Shown here: one piece after another, positions 42,851 to 64,000 of the stretch
Layout of the letters: each line of letters opens with the position of its first letter
Position numbering within the stretch: the stretch's first letter is position 1
Assembly: GCF_040802235.1 (NCBI RefSeq)
Contig: NC_133161.1
Location: forward strand, 149,845,121-149,909,120
Source: Manis javanica
Taxonomy: Eukaryota; Chordata; Mammalia; Pholidota; Manidae
Direction: 5' to 3'
Length of the DNA stretch: 64,000 bases
The notes under the pieces: model-generated
Database searches by the model: none
Seen by the model: the letters and a program-made list of their open reading frames with translations, nothing else
Told to the model about the DNA's origin: nothing
Made by a program: the position numbers and the translations under genes

Positions 42851-44260
42851 CCCTCGATCCTGGGGAAATCGGGCATCTTGTTAGTGTGAGACGAAGAACC
42901 ACTCCATTACAAGGTCTCCTCCGACCCGGGAAGCCAAGGGGTCAAGGCTCAAAGGCAGCTCTGCAGCTTCACCCGAGTCCTTCGTGAAAACGCAGCCTTC
43001 CCGCCGGTTATTCCGCCCTCCCCGCGCCCAGGCCGCGCCGTCTCTCCCCGGCCAGCCCGGCGGGCGGCTCTGGCGGCGTGAGGCCGGCGGCGCCGGCGCG
43101 GAGCTCGGACTGCCGGCCGGGCGCGGGCAGCCGCGCGCACGCCCCTCTGGGACGGCCCGGCGCTCGGCTCCGCTCCCCAGGCAGGACGGGGCGCTTCGGG
43201 CGGGCGCGGCCCTCCACCGGGCCCCACGGAGTCGCTGGAGAGCCCGGGGGCGGGGTGGGGCTCCCCGGGGAAGGCGGCGCGGACACCCCCTCCCGTTCCC
43301 GGGATCCCGGCCCGCCCGGCGCGCGCGCGCCACACACACACTCACACACACAGACACACACCCGCGTACCGTGCGCCGCGGCCTCGCCGGCGGGACAGGA
43401 AACGGCTTTCCTCCCAGGCCGGAAGTGATGCTCCCAAGAGAGTCCTCCCGCGGACGCGGCACGCGGGGAGTCCGGCAGGAAGGGCGGGCAGGCCACTCCG
43501 GAGGTCGCCAGGCGCCGGAAGGGGCAGAGTCCGGAACTGGATGTGAAGAGGTCTTTCGGCCTGGAGCTTTCCGGACCCAGTTAGAGGCTGTACCGGCCCG
43601 GTTACCCTGGTAACAGGCGTCGCCGTGTGTCTGGGAACCTCCAGAGGTGGGTGCGCGGACCTCCGGGGGGACTGTGAGTCTAGGTACCCGTTTGGCCTAC
43701 GCCTGACGTGGTATCCGAGGAGCCCAAGCCTCCGCTTTGCCCGCCGTGCGAGGGGCGGGCGCCTCTCCCGGCAGCGGCCCCCGAGCGCTGCCGCCTCTGC
43801 CCGAGTTTGCCGGTCCTCACAGGGACCCTTGAGGTCGGGACTGTCGCCCTCTCGAGAGGGTGGGCAGCGGCACGTACGTGCATTGGCTGCGCAGGGCCGC
43901 CCAGCCCGGGACAGAGCTGGGACCCGGTGCGGGCGCTCTGGCTCCGGGAGCCCCGCGTTCACTCCCAGGCCCCGCGCCGCGCGCGCCTCTGGCAATTTCG
44001 GGGCCCGACAGGCGCCGTCGGCCGCTACCCTGGAGTCGGAACGAGAAAATCACTAGGAGACCCGAAGTGAAAATGACCACCCTGCGCCCCCAGGGCTTGT
44101 GAGGGTCCAGGCAAAGGTGGGCCCTCGTTACCTGGGAGGACAGCTCGGGAATTTAGGAAGGGGCGTGGGTGGATGTGGGACACGGCCAAGTGGTGCTGGC
44201 CCAGCTCTGAATGGGCGGGACAGAGGCTCGCCTCGCCGCAGTTCCGGAGCTGTTCTCTGG
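42830..44260. promoter_or_regulatory. CpG island, NKAPD1/PIH1D2 bidirectional promoter
   Basis: Strongly GC- and CG-rich. NKAPD1 runs left and PIH1D2 right, so both should start here. It includes a perfect GABP-type motif CCGGAAGTG at 43419-43427 and an inverted CCAAT box (ATTGGC) near 43882. A CA/CG-rich simple repeat lies at 43319-43360. The long open frames on both strands (up to about 217 codons) reflect base composition only. Confidence 0.8.
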
Positions 44261-44350
44261 GTCCAAAAGGAGAAACGAATCGTTAGTCTCAACCTTTCCT
44301 CCCTTTGACTCTGTTTTTCCACAGACTTAGGAGGCCTGCTCGCCTAGGCC

Positions 44351-44527
44351 ATGCAGTCACCCCCAAAGGGTGTGCTCACCCAGGTCACTCAGCTCTGGAA
44401 CCTGCTGGATGATCTGGCCGAAAGTAACCCCGAGAGCTATCGGAAGTTCATCGAGCAGCAGCTGGCCCAGGGCAGCCGGCTCCCGGCCGAGCCAGAACCG
44501 CAGCTCTGTCTACAAACCAGGATCCTG
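44351..44527 (+). CDS. PIH1D2: PIH1D2 first coding exon
   Basis: The ATG at 44351 follows acceptor TTCCACAG (ends 44324) and 26 bp of leader. It encodes MQSPPKGVLTQVTQLWNLL to LCLQTRIL. The donor GTGTGC follows. Confidence 0.94.
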
Positions 44528-47500
44528 GTGTGCACACCCTGTGCCGGGCTGGGGCGGCCTGCGTGATGGTCCTGGGCCAAACGGAGTAACTTACCGTAGC
44601 TATTTTGACACAAGAAAGCTTGAGGGAAACTGCCACTCAATCTGGAAGATGAAACTGTGGAAGATCATGTTGAGGAGCAAGAATGGAAATTCATATTTGG
44701 CATATTTTAGAGACCAAAAAAGTAGTGAGCCATTTTTGCTGCTAGAATGAAAATAAAATGTAATGATTATATTGAGAATCATAGAGTTGGAGATTTTTTT
44801 CAAATAGAGAATTTATTTGGTTGGGGGGTAAGGAGTGGCGAAATAGGGTCAACCAAATCCACTTAGAGCAGCTGCTTAGATTAACCCCCCACCCCAGTTG
44901 CTCTGGGAGCAGCAACCAAAAGCCAGAAGCTTTGGGGAAATCAGGCAGCAGTATAATTTCTCAAACACAGTTTTTCTATGTGGAATGACTTACCTGGAGC
45001 CTAAAATTCTCACACTTCAAATTCTGTGATGAGTTGCCTTTAGAATTTTTTTTTTAAAGCTAGGTTTTAAGATAATGCAAAATTACTTGTTTTCTAGAAA
45101 CCAAAAGAAAAAGTACTTTTTATCAATCTGTGTCAGTGGAAAAGGATCCCAGCTCCCCAGTCAACCAGTCATCCAGTACCTGTAAGTGTGGGGAGACCAG
45201 AAGATATATCTGAGGCACCAGGTACATGAAATTATGGGAAAGAAAGCACTTCCAAAAGTTGTATTGGGAGTAAGCATGGACCAGATTTTACTTTGTAAAA
45301 GGCATTACAAGTAAAATATTTTATTTGGTTATAATGTAGTTAATGACTGATAAGGGTTCCTTTATGCAAACTGAATACTATTTAGTTTTTCTAATAATAA
45401 CCCATATAAAAATGTGAAGAAATTCTCTAGAGTTTTGTGTATATATATCTATATGTATATAGATATATGCATAATTTTACATTATAATTTTGTGTGTATG
45501 CACTATTAGGTTTGCCTCTTAAAAATACAGGAATAGATAAAATAACAAAGAATTTGAGTGAGCCAAAACATCTGTAATTTTTTGTGCATGCTATAATTAT
45601 AATATTTCTGGGTGCCAAAAAAAATACAGGAATAGAATTTATACTTTTTATCTTTATCAGGATTATGACTTAATATATTACCTGATAAGATCATTAGTGA
45701 AACAAGTTGTCTTCATTTCACACCCTCTGAATTACACACACAGATGTTTATACAGTTATCGATGTTGCCTACAATCCTGGTGTTCTCCAGGCGGCAGGAA
45801 AGGACCAAGGGAAAAAGGATCAGTTAATACGAATGGCCATGCAATGCATTGAGGAACAACTCCAATATACTCTCTCATACTCTTACCATATTACCAAATC
45901 TAGAATAAAAGGAAGTATTCAAAGAATGAAACACAATCTGATGGGAATCCAAGCTGACGCCACAGATTTGAGAGGGAAAATGAGAAAGGGTAAGTTAAGT
46001 AAGGTTAGTTGACTTTTCTAATTAATAGAAAAATATTTAAAGATATATTAAACATAAATATTAAATATAGTATTAGAAATGCTAGCATGTCATTAAGGAT
46101 TTGTAAATTCTGCAAGTTTTTAAACTAAATTCTTTCATTTAAGTTTCTTTTGATTTAAGATTCCCAAACTAATTTAGTTGCAGCTTTATCTGCCACCTCA
46201 GCTGACACTACCAGTGTGACAGCTCAGGGCCAGATAGTATTTACTGTTGACTGGTTTTGTGATTTCATCCCCTCCTTTTTTTCATGAAGAACTAACCCTT
46301 GAACAGATAAGAAGCAGTACTGTGAGCAATCCTCATCACTTCCCACAACTTTTACTACCAAAAGATCAAGTTTCAAGCAAAGCAGGGTGTCTGATAGAAG
46401 AGATCTCCAGCAAAGACATCCAGGCGGAGATGAAGAAACCAGCTCATGAATTAAAAATTGTGGTGGATCAGAATGAGAAGCCTCTGAAAATTGAATTAAA
46501 AGTTGAATTACCTGGTGTTAATTCAGTATCTCTCTGTGATCTTAGTGTTTCTGAGGTAAGTTGAATAGGTAGTACTATAAATTCGTATCACTCAGCAGTC
46601 ATTGTATTATGTGGTAGTGACAAATGCCACAGTCCTAGTGGCTCAGAATAATTTGCCCAGGTCGCATGTCAACTAGGCCTGCTCTTTCCACTGGTATTGT
46701 ACATTTCAAGGTACAGGTGAAGGAATAATTCCCATCCGAGATATGCCACTCCAATGGCAGAGGGAAAGTAGAGATGTTGGAAAGAACATGCACTGAATCC
46801 TAGCCTCCCTCTCAGACCTGGCCTGTGTCACTTACTCTGCTGGCCAACATAAGTCAAAAGGCCAAGCCTCTCAGTAGGGCTGGCAGGAATATTCTGCTCA
46901 CAGGAGTTACATGGCAGGGATGTATGATCCTCTTACAGAAGATGAGCAAATAATTGGCAACAATCCATATTATACCATGGTCCAGCCCCGTGGTTACAAA
47001 TATTTCTTTCCTCAAAGAATACACCTCCAATTCAGTATCAGACTCCAAAATGCAGGATTTTGCCATCACCTGCTTTCTGCTCTTGAACTCCAGACCTATG
47101 AAATGCAAAGACAAGTTCTCTACTCCCTTAACCCCTTGCACCATACAGTGTGGCAAGGGGAGAGGGTAATTGTAATTAAGCCTCAATTCAGAACTGGGGA
47201 AAACGGGAGGCACACAGCAGTTACACGGCACTGCGATTCCCGAAGCCTGTAGGCCAGGGCTGCGAGGGTGCCCTTTCTGGAGGTAGAGAATGTTCTTCCT
47301 TAGGTTCCAAGACAAGGTTCCCTGATTATCTAGCCCCTCGTTCCATTGTTTTCCATGACTTTCAGTTCCATTCTTTGGGTTTTTTTTTTTCTCACTGTCC
47401 ATCTTGGATACACCTGGAAATAGCACTGGAGAATGTGGGTGCTGAGCACCTTACTCAGCTATTTTGTGCTCATGGTATGTTGGGGCCCAAGTTATTTTAA

Positions 47501-48470
47501 ATTAGTTTTAATCCAGGGTGGTAGTATTTCCTTTCTTTGAACTCAGTCCATGCTACACTGGGGCGTCTTTTGACTTAATTGCTGTACTTTGTGCCGTGTG
47601 TAAGGATTTACTGAGAGCCACTTTCATCCATTTAGAGGTTAACAAAGGGTTTACAGACTGATTTAGTCTTTGCCTCTAGGCTGTCTTAATCTGCCTTTGT
47701 TGATAAAAAAAAAAAATACCTCAATGTTTATCCTTTACTGTTGAAAATAAAAATTTGTCCCATTTTTCAGTTCTTAGAATTTCTTAGCTCTGTATATTCC
47801 CTTTCGATTCTACTCACACTGGGAAATTTTTTTCTAAGCTCATCTCTTTGTTTTTTTTGTAGTACTTTGTTAACTGTAGCCAGTAGAATTAATACATGCT
47901 TATCAATGTGCTATTTTCCTGCATCTTACTTAAAGCCACAAAAAAATATAGGTACACTGTCTTCTAAGTTTTTGACAGTTTTACTAAGGGCTGTATCACT
48001 ATAAAACGTGCAGCACCATCTTCCCAAGCTCCAGTAAGTCTCCTCGCTGTCTGCTGCTCAGCCTAAATCAAATGACACATCATTCAGGACAGCAACACCC
48101 ATCTTCTGGTTCTGTATCAATTACCCTTCCTTATTTTGAGCAGCAATAAGCACCTTGGAATTGGAGGGATTTGCAAGAGCAACTTTATTGCCACTGCGAG
48201 TCACCTGGTGATGAGTAGGATCCTCTTATGGGAAAAGAGTAAATAACTGGGAGCAATGATCAAGTGATAACTTTTAATGAGGCAATATCCTTCTAACTTC
48301 ATCTTTTAAAATCTCTCCTGATTCTTTATTCTTAGGATGATTTACTGATTGAGGTCTCTGAGAAGTACAGATTACATCTGAATCTTCCAGAATCTGTGGA
48401 TACTGAAATGACGACAGCAAAATTTATCAAAGAGAAAGCTACATTAATTGTCACAATGCCATTGGCGTGA
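44351..48470 (+). CDS. PIH1D2: PIH1 domain-containing protein 2
   Basis: PIH1D2 belongs to the PIH family. Its members act with HSP90 and R2TP-like complexes; relatives such as DNAAF2 and PIH1D3 assist axonemal dynein assembly, and a similar role is inferred here. Coding exons are 44351-44527, 45098-45221, 45744-45989, 46290-46555 and 48336-48470 (177, 124, 246, 266 and 135 bp). They sum to 315 residues, as in human. Landmarks are LWNLLDDLAESNPESYRKFI at the N-terminus, KVLFINLCQW, YTVIDVAYNPG, HFPQLLLPKDQV in the middle, and a C-terminal CS-like domain (LKIELKVELPGVNSVSLCDL). The frame is intact. The gene converges with DLAT. Confidence 0.96.
45098..45221 (+). CDS. PIH1D2: PIH1D2 second coding exon
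   Basis: The acceptor TTTCTAG ends at 45097. It encodes KPKEKVLFINLCQWKRIPAP and on to RPEDISEAP, the start of the PIH1 domain. The donor GTACAT follows. Confidence 0.94.
45744..45989 (+). CDS. PIH1D2: PIH1D2 third coding exon
   Basis: The acceptor ACACACAG ends at 45743. It encodes VYTVIDVAYNPGVL to DLRGKMRK, holding most of the PIH1 domain (CIEEQLQYTLSYSYHITK). The donor GTAAGT follows. Confidence 0.95.
46290..46555 (+). CDS. PIH1D2: PIH1D2 fourth coding exon
   Basis: The acceptor CATGAAG ends at 46289. It encodes LTLEQIRSSTVSNPHHFPQL to SLCDLSVSE, the linker and start of the C-terminal CS-like domain. The donor GTAAGT follows. Confidence 0.95.
46556..48335 (+). other. PIH1D2: PIH1D2 intron before last exon
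   Basis: A 1.8 kb intron. The part around 46600-46980 has the look of a very old interspersed repeat (AAGTCAAAAGGCCAAGCC, GGTGAAGGAATAATTCCCAT), but I cannot name it. An A-run lies at 47706-47716. Confidence 0.5.
48336..48470 (+). CDS. PIH1D2: PIH1D2 terminal coding exon
   Basis: The acceptor TTCTTAG ends at 48335 and the stop TGA is at 48468-48470. It encodes DDLLIEVSEKYRLHLNLPE to LIVTMPLA, the closing strands of the CS-like domain. Confidence 0.96.
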   Translation, partial: DDLLIEVSEKYRLHLNLPESVDTEMTTAKFIKEKATLIVTMPLA

Positions 48471-48865
48471 GTTAAGCACACCATGACTGGTTTTCAGTGC
48501 TGAAGTCGCATGAATTACAGGATCATCATTTTGGGTGAAGAAGTAGTGATTTATCTTTTAATACCAGATTCAGATTTTCTGAGATCCTTTTGATGTAATG
48601 AGATTTTCTCATCGCTGTTATATTTTTTTAAATCTCACTCGACATCAAGCAGAAACTACTAAAAACAATATTGCCATGACATATTTGAACATATTTGTAA
48701 TAATCTTAAAAACTATTATTTGGCAAAATTCTGTTTGTTTCTAAGTAATGTGAGAATTCTCAGTTTACTGGTTGATAAAAATTTCTGTCTCTGGTAAACT
48801 GTTAATCAGGAATAAATCCCAGAGTGTGCAAGAGTTATTGCCAAGATTGGAAAGTTTCCTCCAGC

Positions 48866-48871
48866 AATAAA
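48866..48871 (+). terminator. PIH1D2: candidate PIH1D2 polyadenylation signal
   Basis: AATAAA, about 400 bp after the stop and followed by a GT-rich stretch at moderate distance. It is the first canonical hexamer downstream. Confidence 0.55.
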
Positions 48872-51800
48872 GATACAGGGCCAATGTATTAATATGCAAA
48901 CCTGTACTTCTCTGAACCTCTACGGCGCCTCTACAGCAGCGGTGGCAGGAATCCAAGGCAGACCTTCTGTGTTGTATGGACTCACCAGTGGGCTGCATAC
49001 AGGGATGCAGTTACAGGGATTAGGTCTTACTGCCATGATGCAGGATATATCCAAGTCTAAGAAAAAGGAGTTTACTTTGGGACAAGTGCCTTTTTAAGAG
49101 AATTTAAATATACAGACATGAGGTACTTTTCAACTCCCATTCATGTCAGATAGGTTGTTCAATAGAAAAGTAACAACTTTCCTTTATATCCCAAATAAGC
49201 AATGTTCACATCAAACCTTAAACATCCCTTGTCTTTTTCTACATACAAAACAGCTTCCTTGAAATTCTAGTTCAAGATCTTAAAGTCATTTAAAAATTTT
49301 AACTCTAGAAACTAACGTTATATGTGCAAGAGAAATAATTGATGTGTGACATTTAAAAACATGTACTTTTCTTAAAACTGGCCTGGACTTGAATTCTTCT
49401 AGCAATAGGATTTATCATCTGAAACTTTTGTGACCTAAAATTAACAAACTATCATATTCTCATCCTTCAAAACACTTGGAATGCTTTCACCTTCTTTTAC
49501 AAAACCACTTTGAAAGCACACATCCTACACACTCCCGGCTGCACAGAACTGGCTAAATCACTGCTCTTGCTCTTAGCACTTTTGTGTTATCAGCAGCTGT
49601 GTGTGTAACTCATCACTAAAATGTTATCAGGGTTTAACATGCTTACTGTTAAAATGTTAAATTACATCCTAGTTATTTTCTAAAAATATCACTTATCTCA
49701 GTGGATTTTTTATTCATCAACACACATTCACCTCCTCCTCTCAAAAATCAAAACTTTGCCAAGGAAGAACATTATCAACTGTGTGATAGTTTAAATTTGG
49801 ATCTTACCAAGATTTTTTTCCTTAAAACTGGAAATTGGGATGAGCATTATCCTAGCTTTAGAGACCAAATTTTTCTGCAAACTTGGTTTCAGAACGATGA
49901 TCTGTAATGAAAAGTCCCCACGTGTCCCAGGGTTGCCCTCAGGAGGTGCTGAGTGTGCACTGTGACACACCTGTCGCCTCCCACGTGCGTTGCCTCTTGC
50001 AGACAGCACCTTGGGGTACCATGACTTGACTCAAGGCACAGGGTGGAAGGAAAACATCTAACAAAGCCAGGACACGCTTCCATCCTGCTGTTACCACACC
50101 CCAACACAAGGTGCTTCAGTAACTCCTTGAGCTTAGTGTCCTACTAAATGTCCTTATTTTACAAATTCTACAAACTCAAAACGTATGTGTTAAGGGCTAA
50201 TGCACACATAGCTGTTCATAGTCTTAATCATTTAATATGAAAAATAATTACCAACAGATCAAAAATTAGACCAGACACACTGAAACAGTTTACAACTGAT
50301 TTTTAAACAATGTAATCTGAACCAAAAACACTATCTCTAACTTTTATTTCACTCTGATAAGAGAAATAGACCCAATCCAGATTTAGATTATAGCTCAGAT
50401 TAACTTTTAACTCAAAGTAATTTTTCTTGGAAGGCAACCTTTTCATTTTCTTTCAGGGGAACAACAGATCCATAGCATTAGTGAAAAATGAAGTATCTTT
50501 GAAGTTTAATTTTTTTTAACCATATGTGGCTCATACTGACGATGGTCCCTTGTGATAAACTTATACTTCTGCATAATCTTCAGTTCACACTAAATCACTA
50601 TTTACTGAAAAGGCAGATTAACGTATTGGGTTGTGTTCATAATAATACAGCAAGGGACATATCTGTGAATATGGGGAGTGCGATCTGTGCACCATGTAGC
50701 GATGAACATTTGGCAATAGATTCAGCACTGGAAAGACCTGAATTTCAGGGGATAGCTCCACACTTTACATACGTGACAGGGGGTAGCACTGGTCAGATTT
50801 ATTCTAGTCATACACAATTCCAAATATTAAAGCATATCAACAGGAAGCCTAGAATAGTGATAATGTTCCCAATTCATTTTATTATCCTAAATATCATCTC
50901 CTCCTTCCCCCAAAGGTCAATTGTAACAAAATGGAAAAAAAGGTTTAGGCTGAAAAGGTAGCAAGCAACATAAATAATGTTTTTGTCTCCACAGGGTTTT
51001 AGGGCATTCTTATTTTACATGACACAGCTCTGGGATAGGAAAACACAGAACACCTTTTTGAACACACCGAACATTGTTTACTTTACCCAAGTAGAAATGA
51101 CCCTTGGAGTCCATCACCATCTTTCAGCACTCCAAACTGTCCACCCACTCACCTCCCGCCCTTCCTCTTCTCAGACAGGACTTGGTGAGAAATGAACTTT
51201 GGCACATACCTCACTAGGAAACATATTTTACATATATACACTTATTCCATAGTTAACTAATACAGTTTGCCAACGTTATTTGAATAGTAAATTCTGGTAA
51301 TTAAGTTCACTTGCATATATCAACCAATTAATCTTGGAAGAAAAATTCTATTTTCATAATTTGTTAGATTTTATAAAATAAGCAATTTTTAAAAATTTGG
51401 AGGTGATTGTCAAATTCTCCTCTCAGAATTACACATTTTTATTTAAATAAATACCCACACAAATTTTCATTTATAGCAAGTAGCTGGTTTATATTTATAT
51501 CTTCATCTCAAGAGGGTAAAACCACCATATGGGATTCATAGAAAAACAAAGAACATTTGGTTGAATAAGTCTAAGAAAATGTTGACTTTTAAAGTTTCAC
51601 TTATTTTCCCTGGAATTCTAACCCTTTCCATCCATGATAAACCAAGATTGTGTAACAAAAAATTTAAATTAGAATTAAATTCTAAAACCAAGCTTCAAGT
51701 GAAACTAATTTTCTTAACTTCTGTTTTCCTCAAATCTAAGCAAAACATTTGAGGCAATTAAGTTTCAAAACCTCAAGGTTTTATCCAGGTTACTTTTATG

Positions 51801-52066
51801 TAAGTGTCTCAACAGGGAGCCACAATTCTACGTCTACATTTCCCAGTGGAAATACCCATCACCAAAGGGAGAGGCCACAGGTCCCTTAGCTGGGTGTAAT
51901 TGACATTTTAAAAAATTCAGTGATGCCCATTACAAATAACTTATCTGGACGACTCAAAAGTAACTGGTTAACTTTAAAATAAAAAGAACCACCTGTTTCA
52001 TAACATATTTATATCTTTACAAGAATGAACCAATGTGACTTGAGAAAGTAGAAATTCTTGAGTTAA
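48872..52066. other. tail-to-tail region of PIH1D2 and DLAT
   Basis: The right part is DLAT 3' UTR, read on the minus strand. A minus-strand AATAAA at 51443-51438 is one possible end, but DLAT 3' UTRs are long and the true end could lie further left. The open frame of about 145 codons at 50524-50961 is antisense to this UTR and has no protein character. Confidence 0.5.
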
Positions 52067-62824
<10,758 letters not shown>

Positions 62825-64000
62825 CTGGAAGAAACACAAATATCATATACCACTGATTCCTCAAGTTCTAAGGCTCTCTACCAGAAACCCTCTGAAGGGA
62901 CCCCTACCTTAACCCTGCCCCAAAAAGTTCTCCCTGAAAATACCAGCTTTTGTCAACTGCTAACTCCCCGAGTTCTCCTGCTTGTTTACAATAGTGGCTC
63001 TTTCCTTAACCAGAGCAAATAAAGTTTCTCTCCTTTAGAGTTTTACCTAAGTAAGGTAACACCTGGTTTCTCCATCTCTTTTACTATTAAATTGGGAAAT
63101 ACTGGAATAATACTGAGTATAACTTATACTACTAAAGGGAAATCTAGCTACTGCCCCTGGTTAGCTCCAAGACTCCTTCCTGAGCCCTTGAAACAAATCT
63201 CATTTGGGATCATAACAAATTCCCTTTGTACAGAGTCAACAGGTACAGTAACTGTTTGGACAAACCAGGTAAGTCAATTTCACCCCAAACAGGGTGATAC
63301 TCAGTCACAATCATCTCCTCTTTAGAATCTTTCCTCCTTTAAGGGATCACAGCCTCCCCCCCGCAGCGAGGCACCCAACGGGCCTGTGACAGACTGTGAG
63401 GGAGACAGGTGCAGCGTCAGTGAGGAAACACCCTCAAAGTTCACTCAAAAGGCTTGATTTTGTTTTCATTCAATAGCCTTCCTCCTCCCATTCACAGCCT
63501 CCTAGGTTTAACTGGGGACCCAAAGATGATCCTGAACCTCTCCTTCTAGGGAGACCCAGAATTTAGTTGCCCAAGTACCTTCTACACTGCTCCCGCTTCT
63601 AGAAAACATTTGGGCAACTGACTCAGCTTCCCCCAGGGCAGACTTTTCAAAGGCTTCTCGCCGTGTGCTGTTTGTCCCCACGCTTTCCCTCCAGTATGAA
63701 AAATGAGTTGGCTGGGATCGTTCACCCTCACCAGGAGCTCCAGAACAGGGGCAGCGGGACTTCTATCAGACTCCCCTCCAAACGAGATGGAGGCACACCC
63801 CCCTTACCATCGAGGGCTGACTGGACACTGCAGAGCCTTCTGCCTTCTGCCTTCAGCCACCCACAGGGGTTTCCTGACTATAAGGGGTTTAAATCTGTGC
63901 TCCTTCTGCCTATCTCCCCAAGAAGGCACAGGAAGCCACCATAAAGCAGGGGAGAACGTTCACCAGGAGAGAAAAATGTAGGGCTATTGTCAGACATCAA
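62825..64000 (-). other. DLAT: DLAT intron running off the window
   Basis: The previous DLAT exon (encoding the GRVFVSPLAKKLA-type part) was looked for on the minus strand and not found, so the intron continues past the edge. No repeat recognised. Confidence 0.7.

Larger units (their letters stand above)
44528..46289 (+). other. PIH1D2: PIH1D2 introns 2-4 (three short introns)
   Basis: Short AT-rich introns at 44528-45097, 45222-45743 and 45990-46289. No repeats recognised beyond an AT-rich TATA-like stretch near 45438-45468. Confidence 0.7.

Noticed and set aside
42881-43995. Several frames of 190-217 codons on both strands near the PIH1D2 start
   Set aside because: GC-rich promoter sequence with overlapping frames on both strands and low-complexity Arg/Pro/Gly products; no splice or start context.
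50524-50961. 145-codon plus-strand frame between PIH1D2 and DLAT
   Set aside because: Antisense to the DLAT 3' UTR, no domain, no splice context; likely chance in AT-rich DNA.

Overview
The window is nuclear DNA from a placental mammal. It shows short exons with canonical splice signals, CpG-island promoters, and layers of L1, L2 and MIR repeats. I see no Alu, rodent B1/B2, canine SINEC or ruminant BovB/ART2 copies. The L1 3' ends look laurasiatherian; bat or pangolin would fit, but I cannot fix the species. The locus is the conserved IL18 - SDHD - TIMM8B - NKAPD1 (C11orf57) - PIH1D2 - DLAT block (human 11q23.1), presented in the inverse of the human chromosome orientation.

Layout. IL18 (+) enters from the left edge with its last three coding exons (38-4477). 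A gene-free, repeat-rich interval of about 19 kb follows. It holds L1, MIR and L2 relics, a perfectly duplicated 172 bp segment and a chimeric L1 insertion. SDHD (-) has four coding exons between 32459 and 24712. It shares a CpG-island promoter with TIMM8B (+, 32628-34248); the two ATGs are only about 170 bp apart. NKAPD1 (-) has five coding exons from 42225 to 36441 and shares a second CpG island with PIH1D2 (+), which has five coding exons from 44351 to 48470. DLAT (-) contributes its last seven coding exons (62824-52067); the rest lies beyond the right edge.

Genes alternate head-to-head and tail-to-tail. Three encode mitochondrial proteins: SDHD (complex II anchor), TIMM8B (intermembrane-space chaperone) and DLAT (E2 core of pyruvate dehydrogenase). 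IL18 is a cytokine, PIH1D2 a PIH-domain assembly factor, and NKAPD1 a little-studied lysine-rich protein. All complete reading frames are intact: SDHD 159, TIMM8B 83, NKAPD1 291 and PIH1D2 315 residues.

I found no new multi-gene system; this is a conventional mammalian locus. The points most worth a second look are: (1) an L1 insertion with target-site duplication whose 5' end carries 96 bp matching DNA 2 kb away; (2) two 172 bp segments identical base for base, 1.7 kb apart; (3) a GC splice donor in SDHD intron 3; (4) several splice-site and leader oddities in NKAPD1.
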